Shown in pieces: positions 34,996 to 49,800 of a stretch of 64,000 bases of DNA; position 1 is the first letter of the stretch; each line of letters opens with the position of its first letter. The position numbers and the translations under genes are program-made. The notes under the pieces are model-generated. The model saw only the letters and a list, made by a program, of their open reading frames with translations. It searched no databases and was not told the DNA's origin. Location of the stretch: assembly GCF_921293095.1 (NCBI RefSeq), contig NC_060248.1:14464744-14528743 (forward strand). Direction: 5' to 3'. This stretch comes from Ischnura elegans (taxonomy: Eukaryota > Arthropoda > Insecta > Odonata > Coenagrionidae).

Positions 34996-37900
34996 ACATG
35001 ACATAGGAGGCTGAAGTATCATCCAAGGGACAATAATTTAAATGGAAATTTGAGATCGTTAGTTAATTTTCATATACTTTGTGAAACTAGAGAGTTAGCA
35101 TAAAACCTTTTGGCATAGCATGTTAAGATGGTGACATTAAATCTGTTAATGTGTAGTTCCCGTGGGACAATGGCACGCCTATCCATTGTTTCTCAAAGAT
35201 TGGAATGTTTTTTTGGTAGTTGAACCACTACCCTTGTGACTGTGGTGATAAGGGGGAAATAAATATGAGGGGGCTATGTAGGTTATTGGCTACCATGGCC
35301 ACCACATTATAGGTGATATACAGGTGATGCAGTTTCAATTGCACCTCCATTGTGCTGTGAACTCCAGTGTACTTTCCTGATATCCTCATCAGCACTTTAG
35401 GATGGTTTGTGTTCCAGCAGTTCATCTATGACTTTCCACTTGCAGCAACATCCATCACCTAGTAAAGTTCATTGGAGGCAGGATTTACTAGATGGAATGA
35501 CGATGAAAACGAGGATCTCAGTCAAAGTAATATGTAACCCTTCTCTTCAATTGAGTTCAAATACACAGTATACAATTATAAAATTAGACCTGGAACAGAG
35601 TATTAACTGGATGTATTTTTTTTTGGTGGGGTGGGGGAATTAATTCAGGTGTGTTGAGTCATGTATGATGAGATGTTAACGTCCAAATTGTTCATGATGA
35701 AATATCTTTTCATTCTGCCATTTGGGAAGATCTCCTCTCTAAAAGAAAGTTCTCATGCAATACATTTGTTTTTGAATTGGGCTCTCAAAAGGCAGTGAAC
35801 TTTCATAAAAAGACTAAAATTACCATTTTAAAATGCATTGGTTCCTTACCTTCCCCTTTTAGAATTGAGGGACTGATGCACCACTTTCCTAATGATGGGC
35901 AAGCAACCCCAGAAAAGGAGTGATTACGTAACAACACCACATGAAAGCATAAATTTTACTTTCCCGAGGAGGTGAATTACCCTTCCACAGCTATTTTTGA
36001 TTTAGGGGAGGGAATCAATTGCAGTGTATATAAAATGAAGACAATGTCAGCCAGCCCAGCCTCTCACACCCTTCAAAGATCTCAAGCCCACACAGAGAAA
36101 ATGGCGTTTAAACTAAGAGGAAGAGAGAGTGCTGAGAGGGAGGCGGATGAACGTATGAGACTGCATTCATCAAGATGGGAGAGCATGGAGGAATGGAATG
36201 AGACATGTCAGGGGAGTGTGGATGGAGATAGACGACGGTAAAAATCATACAAAGGTGAAAGGTCAAAAACACGTAAAAGTGGAAATCCAAACACATACTG
36301 ACAGGACTGATAACTGCAGGAGAGAGTTCCTGGCGCTTCAAATCCCCAAACAACAAATATTAAGTAAAGTAATAAAAGATCTTCAATAGTATTAAATGTT
36401 AATATTTATTTTTTCATAGTTAATTATTTTCAATTTTTCAACATAACATATAAAAGAAACTTTTCTAATAATAGAAACATACAGTCCATACAACTGAACA
36501 ATTTGACAATTAAAAAATAAGTTACAGGATTAATGGTATTACAGGTAGGGGATATAAAAAATCGAATGAATAACAAGAAAATACAAAAATGGTACCTCAG
36601 TCTCTTCGTTAATTCTATGTCCGGCAAGAATTATTGGGAGCACCATTCAGAAAAATAAAACACTGAAAAACCCCTCTCTTAAACTTTTGTGATTTAGAAC
36701 GAGCGGGCAAGGGCATATCACAAGAAAATTCAAATCAAGAGGGAACACAATCACTCATAATAATCCCTGAAATCAAAGACTAAATACTCAATTTTCCTAA
36801 GAATTCTTTGTAAAACTTCTAGAGCCTTTCCCTTCATTATACTCTGGATAAGCTTCCGGCCACCATTTAACCAGTTCATCTCAGCATGCAAGGAGGATAT
36901 TTTACAATTTATGCACTATCTATTCATAAACATGATGGAGAAATCACAATACGGAGATAAAGAAATCGTTGGGATTTGAGAAATTACATGTAGATTTTGG
37001 GGAAGGCAAAAGATGTATATAGACATAGAAGCAAGTTTCTATCCTACCTAATTATAGAATACTCTAGACATGATTTGTGATGCATTCAAAGGTTTCCAAA
37101 AGAAAACTGAGATCTTCTACTTTTCACAAAATTGCTCTCTTTTTCATCCTAAGTACTTACATTTTCACAGTAATTTACAAAAATATAACGCTAAATAGAC
37201 TTTTAACCATCTTCAGCTCCTAGCTGCCTTAAACTTAAAGTATATCAAAATATTTCACTGGAAAAATTACATCACATTAAAGGTTTGAAATGTTTTTTTT
37301 CCTCATTGATAATTATAATCCATTTAAGTTTATCCTTTGTAATAAATTTAAAAAACTGACAATGGAGACAAAATGAAATCAATAACAAAGCAATCATATC
37401 ACCAGCAGGCAATATATGCAGTGGACAGATACGATAAAACATCAGGGCAAGACAAGCACATAGTCAGAGTCACTCCCAAATATTTCCCTCTACGGTGACT
37501 GCCCTCGATGCATTCACCAACAAACTCAAAGATTACACAGGGCATAATCAAATAGCTAAAAGTGCAGTTAATTTGAGTCCTTTTAAAGCCAATTTGTAAA
37601 AATGCTCAACTTCTGTTCAAGGTCTATGCAATTGAATAGCTTCATTGCATGGGAAGCAATGAACCTAACTATTAAGAAAAGATATAGATAAGCTCTGTTG
37701 AGAGAAAACACCAAGCACTGAGAATTTAGGAATACAGCATTTAACATATCCACTCCAACTTAGCCCCACTTCTCAAGCAAATTTCAGAATTATATGGCCG
37801 GGAAGAGACTCGACAAAACCAAGACAAAGTCATGGTGATGCAAGTGAAGAATCTAAAGGATAACGACATGATGATGATTTGAACAGAGGTAAAAGAATGT

Positions 37901-40649
37901 CAGATTAAGGGATTTCACCGAGTGCAGATCCCAAGAGGAAATAATGCTTGGTGAAAAACAATGATGGCGGGGACCGAAAATTGAGGAAACACTCCAATGA
38001 GACCAATAAAATTAAAATCGATATTTTGCGAGATCCTTTCTGCATAGATGCTTCACAAATTGCATGATTATCTAACAATGGAAATGCATAGAAAGGAGGA
38101 AAAATTTGATGGAATGGTTGGTACATCAAATCCAATTCAGAATCTGAGACGATTATATAAGAAGATCAGCAAGACCATGCCATTGGCCTCGATGGACATT
38201 TTGAAAGTCCACAAGGTGAGTGGCTTCTCTCCGCTATGCAAATGAAACATTCGCATACACAAAAACATAATCCACATCTGAACACATGTAATAGCATGTG
38301 CATTTAATTTTCTACCTGGTCTGCCACCATAAAACCCTCCACAAGGAAATTTTGATCAAGAATATCAGATATGGTCATTACGTCACGCACTTACACAAGG
38401 AATAAAAAGTCGGTGCGTATAAATCAGATGACAGCCTTACAGAAGGAAACCCTGAGGGTGAGGGAGGAGAAATGGAATATTTTATGCACAAAGGACGGAC
38501 ACAGCAAATAAATGAAATAGTGCCTTAAGATCAGAGCAGGATCAACACGCGCACTGAAAAACTCTCTTCAATCGTTGCTATAAAATTGATGCTAGCAATA
38601 AATACGGTCTCGATATGACCTTAGATAAACTCAAAACTTAGAAAATAAGTCATTCCAAGCAGCATAGTGACATACTTTTTATATCACTTTACATCACTTT
38701 AACATCACTCAATAATAAAAAAGATATCAAAGGTTACATCACTTACACACCAAAAATGACAAAATTTTTCATCACCAAAAAGACATTTACCAAGTATATC
38801 ATTATGGCCTTACAAGGTGGTGTAACTTCGATTCCAAAAAGATGAAATCATTTCATTATTGATTTCTGGAAACTGCTTTGGTATGCTGCTATGAATAAAA
38901 TACAAACAGGACAAATTTTTCACACAGAAACTAGAAAAAAAATCAAAACAAAAGGTTATCAATACAAAGTAGGATGATTGTTCAATCTCATCTACAGTCT
39001 CCAGAAATTGATCAATTTCTAAGTGCTTTTATCCACAATGCAACAACATACTCTAAACTTCAAAACCACCAACTCAACCTTTAATGCAAAAAAATAACAA
39101 TTTAAAAATAAAAATTATGTTAAACCTATAACACCAAGCCTTGTATGACAATTATAGCACAGACCTGTTTACTTATGGAATTACTACGTCAAATTCCTTG
39201 AATTAGCACGCCAATTGTAGCAAATTTCAACAAATATATCAATTAAATTGAATAAATAATTCTGGAAATAAATATGAATGTTTCACCAGTAAATTCTGGA
39301 AAGCCAGAGAAGGTCAAACCAACAGCTCAGGCATTTTTCAAAGGGCCACCACAAGCCAGAATAATTACATGAAGGACTCTAGTCCCCATTTCCAAATGAT
39401 GATCCTTTTACGACTAGGCAGATCTGAATTTAAAAAAAGCCTTGCAGGCTATTAAATTTATGATACATACATCCTCATTTCAATTCGTATCCACATTCCT
39501 TAAAGAATACTATATTATAGCAAAATTATAAGCTGAGAGTACCTATGTTGTAGGAATGTAACAGGTGTCTGAGATAAGATATGAATATTTTGAGTCCAAA
39601 CCAACGATGGCCACATAATACAATTTAAGGACCTCCAGACTGAGTCCAATATTATCTCTTTCAGCATTAAAAAAGAGGAATGATGTATTTTTTAAGCACA
39701 AAAGTCTCTTACAAAAAATAATCATAAAGATGACCATGTACAATATGCATGTCACTAATAGATAACTCATGAAGAAGTCTTAGCAAAATTTTTTAAAGAA
39801 ATTACAATCACCCATAGCCTTTGTGTCAAAACAAGTTGCCAATGAATTCCTTCTTTTCTATTTCCATAAGGTAAAATTAAACTATATTCCAGATATATTT
39901 GAAAACATTATAAAAAAATATTTACATTATTATTGTATAAAATATTTTGCATTGTAAATATTGCCAATAAAATATAATGCGTACCAACGTAAAATTAAAA
40001 AAGGCACATGACAACATATACAAATTATATGATAGTTTTGATTATTTAGCAGTCAGAATGTTGAAACTACGAGGATCATGAAACCATCTAAAATAATTGC
40101 TAGTCTGAATAGCAAACAGTACAGAAGACCCTCGTTTCACAATATTAATCTGTTCTGGGGGTTGCATCATTAAGCAAATAACATCATATATTAAATCAGA
40201 ACTATTTCCACATAAGGGGTCAGTTAAAACGGTATTAATGGATGTGAATGTTGCGATGTTAAAAAAAATATTTCATAAAATACAAATTAGATGCATACTT
40301 GTTCAACTGATGACATATTGTGCCAGTGGAAACAAGACTGGTAAAATATGAAAATTTAATAAGCTCACGTTAAGTCAACTCAGACTACATGCCGAATCCA
40401 TCTTTTGTCAAACTCATGGTAAAGCAAGGGTCTACTGTAAAACAAACAATTAATTTTCCACAATATAGACCCATATTTACAGGGTAACTGATGGTAATGT
40501 CCCTTACAGACCACAGAGGAAGCACAATTTCCACCAGAAGAAGGATAACTAATTGTAGAATCAGTCATTGTTATCTCTTAAACAGTACATGACAATTAGC
40601 ACAGCCATTTGGGTCTTGTGCAGGAAATACTTGCACAGGCCCAGAATGA
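34996..40649 (-). other. Downstream of CD109-like gene: possible 3' UTR
   Basis: Mostly plain AT-rich sequence with no recognisable transposon or second gene. The 3' UTR of the minus-strand gene must start at 40649. A minus-strand AATAAA occurs at about 36401-36406, which would give a UTR of about 4.2 kb, but alternative signals such as ATTAAA are frequent, so the end is uncertain. Confidence 0.35.
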
Positions 40650-40885
40650 CTACAAGCACAGCAATGCAAACATCAGCATAGCTGCAGCTGAAGCGTAAAG
40701 TTGAGATCTAAATTGGCAAGATGAGCTAGCAGTGGAACCCTCCGCAGATCCTGGATTCCGCTCACTTTGGCTGTTTTGGGTCTGAGGACCACAAGAGAGC
40801 AAGCAATCAGGACCTTTGCTGTCAACGCTGCACACATCACAAAGATTGCTTTTGACAGGTTTGTAGAAAACTCGAGCCTTGCGAG
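40650..40885 (-). CDS. CD109: CD109-like terminal exon 12
   Basis: Starts [20 protein letters not shown], then a Ser/Gly-rich spacer and a final hydrophobic run ending [13 protein letters not shown]. The run ends at the last residue with no basic cytoplasmic tail, as expected for a GPI-anchor signal. Confidence 0.92.
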
Positions 40886-43800
40886 CTGTTAAAAAAATAC
40901 ACAATGACAAAATATGAAAAACTGCTTGCCTGGAGAAGATAGAGAATTGCTTATTATTTGTAGTAAGGAAAATAAGAACTCATTTTAGAAGAATAGGTCT
41001 TCATTAGTCACACGAGAAATTTATTAAACAGGTCAATTATTTTCTTTTTTTGACTAAAATAGTTGAAACCTGATGAAATTTTTCATCAGCATGCCTTTAT
41101 CATTGTCCTTGTCATGATGTAGATAACAAATATGAACATGTGAACAGGTCCTGCGAGATCAGAACAGGATATTACTCCTTCAATATCAATTACTCTTCCT
41201 TGTAGGACACCAGATGACACTATTACAACATCAAAGGTGAAAGATGAAAAAATTGCAACTTTCTTGGCTTATATATTTACAATTAGCAACAAAAAAAGCT
41301 TTCCTCCAGGATAGACTGCCTTTAGGTATCAAGTATCACTGATAAATCACTCATCGCCCACCCATGACCCCAGCTAATACAATTATTCGCTATGAATCTC
41401 ACCATCATCTCTACATTAGCTTCTTATTTCAAGGAAATTTACAGAATCTTTAATTAATACTGAAATTCAAGCTAACTTTATGAACAGACCGTTAAATTTT
41501 TTTATAGAATTGAATCTGCACCTTAGAGTCCAATAGGCTTTTTACCCGCCTAGCCCTGACATCACCTGAACTTACACCACCCTATTAGGATTCTGCTGAG
41601 TGCAGGATCCACATCTAGTCATAACTGGAACATGTCAAGACCAGCATTGCACAGCATTTGAACTGTCCAATACTTTTGGACATGTTACCGTGGGAAATCA
41701 ATTTTTCAAAAGACAAAAGTGGAAGCATCAGAATGAAACATCCCATTGAACAAATCAAAACAACATGATTTCCTAGGTTTACCGCTACTAGGTCCTCAAG
41801 GAAGCATACATTTAACTATGAAGCACCACACTAACAGTGAGAATAATTGAATCCAGAGCTGGGATGCTAGCAATGATGGTGAATGTCCATGACCATGCTA
41901 TATCTGAATCAAAGAAAAAGTACTCTGCACTCTAGACTTGAGCAAGGCCACACAATGTCTCTATAAGGCTGAATTTCAAAATTTCTGCAAAACATTCAAT
42001 CACATAGAAGGCATTAAGACTGGAAAAATAAAGTTCTTTTACTCACTCATGTCGTAATAATCATACACCAACACTGGCACAGGCTTATTCCAGGCAACTC
42101 CATGAGTCTTATAAGCTGATACTGTTGGACAGTATTCCTTCTTGCTCATCTGTACAATGTGATAAAATGAAAATAGAGCATTACTATGAAACAAGTCCAC
42201 CAATGACAGTTTTAACAATCATTAGCAACTACATCGCTAAAAGCAACTACAGTGGAGGATTGATTGATAAACCTGGGACATCAGGGACCAGGAGTATTAC
42301 GGAATAATAATGAAATATCTTTGGTATTCAATTAATTTTCTCTAACCAGTTACATCAAAAAGCCATCTTCTTCCAAGGTTTATCTTCATGCTAGGTTTAA
42401 TGAACAAGGTTATGATGTCTCAAGTCCACAATGAGGACTTAGCCTAAGCTAAGACTTACTAAGCCACTGTCGGAGATATAAATGCCACTTTGTAGTTGAG
42501 ATTCGCCTTGGGAGAGAATGGCTTGGTAAAGTAACTGGTTGCACACCTGAACAGCAATCAGGAGATCCAGGCTAAGCCAAATGATTTTTTTCATGGCATA
42601 TTTCACTGGTGGTGTACATGAAAACCCAAACATTTTCTTTAAAAACCATTTGGTGAACTAACCAATGCAAGTAAACTCAAGTTTCATGATTCCTTCCACT
42701 GATGCGGCAAAATTGTAGATCAATAGTATCACTCCACACATTACTTAAACGTTCAAGAAAAAGATAAAACTTTTTTGTTTGAAATTAACTAGGCCTACTA
42801 TTCTGTTCATACCATCATTCCATTCTCTTATTCCGTACATTCTGAACTTTCTGTAATGACTCTGCTTATACTAAAGTTTCTACAAAAAAATAGGTTTTCC
42901 TGAAATTTATTTTGAATTTAACATGCATCCGACAACACAGCTAGTTTCAGGAAACAGGTAAAGCACAGAAACAAAGGAACCTGCAAGGATGGAATCAACT
43001 TCTGCTCCACTCTTCAGAACTGCTAAGTCTGAGGAAAGTATGGCTGGCTTCCAAGCAGTCCTTTAAGCAAGCCCTAGCTCCCCACGTGAGAAAAGGTCAA
43101 ACTTTCAAATGGTTATTGGTAACACGTTGAAACATTTCTGTTGGCAAAATGAGGGATTTGGGGCGTTACGTACCTGATCAAAGTACAGGGAGACTGAATT
43201 TCCACTATTCTGCGTCTCCACCCTTTTCACACTCGGGGACACCCTGAGACTCGGCAGAGAGTCCATGTCGACATAGAATCCACTCGGAAGACGGACCTCC
43301 ATTACAGCCATGTTGCTCATGTTCCCACCCACATATCTAATGGACAGAAAACAATTAATCTCATTACTAATTGGTTTCCATAAATTCATGCCATATAAAA
43401 ATTATACCAAACATAATTTCAATAACTTTTGAACAGCTTTCATTTTCCGGTACAGAAGAGACTACAGGCGGTCCTCGACTTTCATACAATTCGCACTTTC
43501 GTACGTTCAAAATTGACACCTTTTACTTGACTTCCGTACGCTAAATTTGGACTTTTGGACGTTGGTCTGTAACTTTTTTGAAATTCCTGCGATGTTTACT
43601 GCGCATCCCAACATTCAATTGTTTCCAATGGCAGTATGTGCGAACAATACGAACATATACAATGAAGGGAATTGTTGGTAGTTGACTCTAATCTAGGTGA
43701 TTTATTTGGGAGATAGACTGCCTGCTATAGGCTCCTTCATCAAGAGAAGAAAAAGCCTTCATTGTAGAAATTTTTCAAAAAAGTTGACTAGACATCATCA

Positions 43801-46800
43801 AATAGCTTTCAATAAAACTAGTAAGATCTTCTTTCTAATATGTTTTTTCGCTTGAGTGCTATTTAATTCATGTACACCTTTAGCAATGATATTGCACAAA
43901 ATATCCCCCGAATTCCGTTTGTCTTTTATCTTTTTTGAATAACATGCGAAATATACTCGATCACGAATGTCACCTGCCGAACGTCGAATTTTGGTGTAAA
44001 AATTAAAATTTATCCAGAGCGTGGGTTCAACAATTACATTTTGTTATGCTTCTTGATATGGCTTTTTATTTATAGTGGACGTAATAAGTGGAATGTCAAC
44101 GCAATGAGGAAGTTTCACTCGATAGCCAACGGAGTTCTTGTTTTTTTTAAACTTTTATTGACATTTTCTGCGTATTTTCGAAAGAAATTAGATGATTTGA
44201 GGAATTTTATTAGCATATTATTAAAATTTAGCGAATTGAAATAAAATCCATGAAAAAAAGTTTTAGTACGTATATTCCGCTCTTTTGGAATGTAACCCCT
44301 AGTTAGTATGGAAGTCAATGGTTCGACTTTCGTACATTCGACTTTCGTACAAGTTTTCAGGAACGCGTTGTGTGCGAAAGTCGGGGACCGCCTGTATTTC
44401 AATTACCAACCACCTACCAACGAGATTTTTTGACTCAAAAGGTGGAAATAAATGGGTATCTGAATCCAAGACACTGCAAGCAAGCTGAATAGAACTTGCA
44501 GTTATTCCAGCAAATTGGAAAATTTTTATTTTCCTCTAACAATTTCTCAGAACAAGGGTAATTTCTTTGCAATATCATTCCACAGCAAAATCTTTAAAGG
44601 AAATTTTAAGAAGTTTAAGGCAAGTCCTAAAAGGATACATGAAAAGCTGCAAAGGTTTATTTACATTAAATACGTCAACATTTGGAAAAGTTTTTATGGG
44701 CTTTTCAATACTCTACAATCAAAAGAAAGACCAAAAGACAACTTAACCAATGGCCAAAAAAAGACTTAACACCAGTACCATACACCACGAAAACGTACGG
44801 TACTTCAATGACCAGCTTTGATAGGCCTTGCAGGGCAAGTTAAAATTTTTGAATTCATTAAATAAGATGAATTTCATTATAGTCACTATAGATAGAAACA
44901 TGATTATAGGATAAATAAAAGTTGCATTAGGCATACCCAGAGCAGACAGAGAGCTGAAGGTGGTAAATGTTGGAGTTCTTGTCCACCTGTGGGTCGAGCG
45001 TGAACAGGGGCCATGCTCCAGTGACGTTGAGGTTGTACTGATAGGAGAGCTGCACGACGGCAACACCGCTCCCTTTCACTTCCACCACGAGATCGCGGGC
45101 TTTCTGAGGAACCTAGTTGCACAAAATGAACACCACCAATTACACAGCTACACTGACATCCTCCACACAGGACCAAGGTTAGCAATGTACACTGGCCATT
45201 CACCAATTTATGTACTTATTTGACATTAAAATGACCTTATTTTGCCAACATAGAGCTATTTTGGCTTCTGAGATGAGAGGACTCTTAATTAATAGATGAA
45301 ACTTCATAATTTCCAGAGACACATTTATTAATTGGTTTGATTACTCATATGACTATCATAAGTATGTTAAGTATGCATGATCTTAACTGGAGTTGCAGTA
45401 GTGAAAAATACATAATGGGGTTCATCCCTAGTGATGAAGCTGATGCATTTATTTCTACCCATGAAATTATGCATTGGGGGCAGTGATTGGCTGCAAACGG
45501 TGCTGGTGCACGGTTCTCAACCCCTCCTTTTCTGGTGACATCGGACAACTGTAGCTGGTCGGACTGTAGGATTGGGTTTTTGTTCAACGGATTGTGTTGG
45601 CGGGACAGAGAAGTCACACGGATGCATTAGCTGAACGAGGTGCAGCATGAAGATGTGACTTTGGGTGGAAGGTTTATGAAGAACTCCAGGTGATTGGAGT
45701 GGATCTTTCAGAAATAAGAGGAATAGATCTGCGATCCAGTATGATGCAGAACTGTGGAACAGATGAGGACCAAGAAGATAGTTGATGGAGACAGATGCCA
45801 ACCTGAAATCGTTCATTTGAAACAAAGAATCCAACCATGACTACTTCCATCAGTTTCTTTGTCTCCTGGTATGGAAAAGATATCCTTGGCTCGCATAAAG
45901 TTTTACTCTCAAAGAATTGTTTTGTTACTCATTACTCCTCTTTTCCACAGACAATAGTGTGAGGAACTGAGGTGATTATGACAAAATTTATAAGTAATTT
46001 TACAAAATACAAACCTCACCTGTACCAGGGCCACTTTATGTGGCTTCCTACTGTTTACGTGTTTAGTGTTTCTATGCTGAATCCATCATGCTCCCCTTAT
46101 TAAAATTTCATCCTAATGAAAGTTAAGTCCTTCATCTATCCTAAAATGTAGGCCATTATATAAACTAACAGATAATGCATGCCGTACACATAAATGGATA
46201 AAAATGGTTTATGGCGAATGGGCTGCATATCTACCATGACAGTTTGATTTTCTGAGGCTCACCATCACCAAAGGCCACAGTAAAATGCTCATTTCTAGTG
46301 TAAAATCCATCTTAGTAAAAACAAAAACAAATGGTACTGCTGAAGTCAAGATAGCTGTATTTTTGAAGGCCAATCTCTCGTGGAGAGAAAGAGCTGAAAT
46401 TATAAATTTGCAATCAATTTGGATGGAAATGAATGAAATTTGACATTTTTGTTTACCTGTGCTTTTTGCACCACCAGTGCATTTTCCTTGGTGATGTGCA
46501 TGGCCGGCAAAGTCTCTTTCTTCGAGTGGGTAAAAACAACAGACATGTCAACACCACTTGGTTGCACAATTTCACCCAATTTGGCCAAGGCTGATATTCC
46601 AACCGAAGTGTCCTGTGGTAAAGGGAGGAAATCACTGACACAATTCAAAGAAGAAAATCACCCAATCAAAAGTAAGGTTAAACAGCATTTCTTCAAAGGT
46701 AGCTCCCAGTCATTTTTTAAGGCAAAACTTATTCTCTAATGCAAAGCAAGCCGAGAAGCCTTGGGCCAAAAAGCTCAATCCATTTTCCCCTCATGGTGAG

Positions 46801-49800
46801 CAACTGATAATTATTATTACCAAAAGATTAACAAAAATAGTGCCAAGCCCATTTATAGATGCTTTAAAAATCATTTTCATGCAATTCATTAATTCTTCCG
46901 CATTATATCTAATGTTGAAAATGTGAATTTAATAATTCCATGCATCTTTTTCTCACCTTAATTTCTGAATGAGATGAGAAAAAGTACTTTATTTTGGATA
47001 ATTACACGTAATCACTTAATTAACAGCCTTAAAAACTACATGTTCTTAAAGGTTTTCTTTTTTCCAAGGTTTAATTTTTATATAAGCTGAGAAAAGCACT
47101 AGTTTTTCATTTTTCTCTACGCTGCCACTTTTGAAGGGCTTCTAATATCATAATGAATTTCTGAATTTATGCAATTAAAAAATTACAGGAACTTTTCTAA
47201 ACATGGTTCCAAAAGCCTTAATCCATAGCTTTAATTGAACATAACCTGAAATCATCTGCTGTAATTTTTCTTGGCAACAAAACATTCCAGAGAATAGCAC
47301 ATCCTCTACTTCTCATACTGTTCCTTATACTAAAATCTCACAGAAATAATAAGGTGTTTCAGATCGATTTAGCTCTAAAATAAAAGACACCCAACCACAG
47401 GAGATTTTGGGCAAATCACGGTGGAGTATTTTTGGAGATTATAGACTAATTGCACAAAATTGAGCGGTGTGCAAGCAACTTGAAATTTGAGTGGACCAGA
47501 GTTGAAGTAGAAAACTGGACTCGATCACTTTTTCAAAATTGAATTGAAAGTTGAATTGGCAGAGGTTGGTAAAATATCTATGCACCATTACATAAAACAA
47601 TGCTTCCATGCCAGAGAACATGTGCATTGGCTGCTCACACTTTAGAGTGAAATGGTTCAATTATAACATTTCAAGTACAATTAATCCTCGTTCATTCGAA
47701 CCCAATCAATTTGAAATACTGTGTGAAATACTGAAAAAGTGCTCATCGACACTAACGCAGCCCTTTCTGTCTAACATGCATACATATATCCATAGTAGGC
47801 TGAAATATGGAATTGTGGTCTGGGGCCACTCTCAATACAGTATTAGGCTTTTTAGACTCCAGAAATGGGCCATTAGGATCATTCAAGGTATTTCTGGCAG
47901 AAGTGGCTGCCGGGAGCATTTTAAATCTCTGGGTATTCTTACATTACCTTGTATATATATTTTTTCATCTATTGTTTTTCTCCTTCAATAGAGAAACATG
48001 TTTGTGATCGGAATAAATGGTGATGTACATAATTACAATACCAGAGCTTCTAAAAACTTCAGGATTGTCTCCCATAATCTCAACATGTATAGTAAAAACC
48101 CTGTTTATGCTGGTGTGAGTTTTTTCAATGCATTACCGAAAGAATTAAGGGAAATATATTCTGTAAGTATCTTTAAGAAACAACTGCACTGGTATCTGGT
48201 GAGCAATTCTTGCTATTCTATTGATGAGTTTATGTCATTGCATCTGAGTTTCTAATTTTTACTTTCATTGTCTATGTTTTGTTTTGTGTACATACTTGAC
48301 TTGTTCTATACATGTTGACCACATGTCCTGGAACCAATAAAGAATTATTTAATTATTATTATTATTACTAACTCATTTGAAGTTGAGGGCTGTCCCTGGT
48401 AAATGGCATGATATTTAGCAATACAGTAAATTCCGGTTATTACGCGCCTCACTTTACCGCGGTTTCGGATATACCGCGGGTCTCACCATGTCCCCCGAGA
48501 TGATTACATTGACCTTTTTTTTGAGGTAGGTAACTTTGTGGCGAATTTTATCTCGGCGTGACTACCGACGCGTCGCAACTTCAAGCGACTGTATTAACGC
48601 GGTTGGCGACGTATTCCATACATTGTTTCGTAGCCATAAAAAAAACTCGGTAATGCCTGATCGGTCATTGTGTCTTGCGAACTCGAGCTGAAAAGTGTGT
48701 TGCACGGCTATAATAATTTTTGAGATTCTGGGAGATTGAGATAATTCTCATTCGTACGTTCGCACCGCAGCGCTCAAACCAAGGTAGGTACTCAATGCTC
48801 ACAGGCTTCGAGCATTTAATAATGAATGGGCTGTTTTACCTTTGTCTTAATATGAATATGAAAATTACTTTTTTACGAAAATTTTCATTGATTTTAGGGT
48901 TAAAACGATGTCTGCCAAAAGGAAAACTTACACAATAAAAGAAAAGTTGGGCATAATCGACAGAGTGAAACGCGGTGATTCAAAATCAAGTTTATTCAGG
49001 GAGTTTGGTGTTCCTGAAGGAACTATTCATGGTTGGATGAAAGAAGAAGTTAAATTACGATCATTCGTTGATCAAGTGGATGACTAAATAGGACTTGATA
49101 GAAAAAAGGCCAGATTGAGTGCTGCTGGTGATGTGGATGAATGTTTGTTCACGTGGTTTGTTCAGAAGCGCAGTGAAGGTGTTCCATTATCTGGTCCACT
49201 TTTACAAGCACAGGCAATTAAATTAAATAAACAAATAGGTGGTGCTCATGATTTTGTTGCTTCTGCTGGCTGGCTATCGAGGTGGAAAATTCGCCACGGG
49301 GTAGCGCAAGTTAACATGCAAGGAGAATCTTGTTCCAGTGACAGTGAAGCAGCTAGAGAATTCTGTGGGACTTTACGCAAGATGATTGATGAGGGTGAGT
49401 ACACTGAAGAGCAATTGTATAACTGCGATGAAACCGCTCTCTACTACAGATTGCTTCCAACAAAATCACTTGATATTAAAGAAGTCGGCAAATAAATCCG
49501 GAATAAAAATGAGCAAAGAAAGAGTGACTTTACTACTGTGCGCGAACAAATCAGGAAGTCACAAGTTAAAACCTCTGTGTATTGGTAAAAATCGAAGTCC
49601 TCGGTGCTTCAAGCACGTTAATATGACAGCACTACCCATAAATTACAAAAACAGTCAGAATGCCTGGATGACTCGAGACATTTTTTTATCTTGGTTCAAT
49701 GAAGATTTTGTTCCATCGGTTAAGAGCCACTTAAGATCAAAAAAGTTAGAAGAGAAGGCTCTACTTCTGTTAGATAACCGGCCCATCCATCTTCTGAGCT

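Larger units (their letters stand above)
44395..47760 (-). other. CD109 introns around exons 8-9: no clear feature
   Basis: Apart from exons 9 (44937-45112) and 8 (46457-46612), I see only AT-rich intron. Minus-strand open frames overlap at 45345-45834 but match no domain I know. Confidence 0.6.

Noticed and set aside
42439..42633. Minus-strand frame between exons 10 and 11 of the CD109-like gene
   Set aside because: Exons 10 and 11 join directly in phase ([14 protein letters not shown]), leaving no room for it in the family alignment.
44743..45206. Two minus-strand frames overlapping exon 9
   Set aside because: Shadow frames; only the third frame continues the receptor-binding domain.
45345..45834. 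Overlapping minus-strand frames in a CD109 intron
   Set aside because: Not consistent with the exon phases on either side and no domain recognised.
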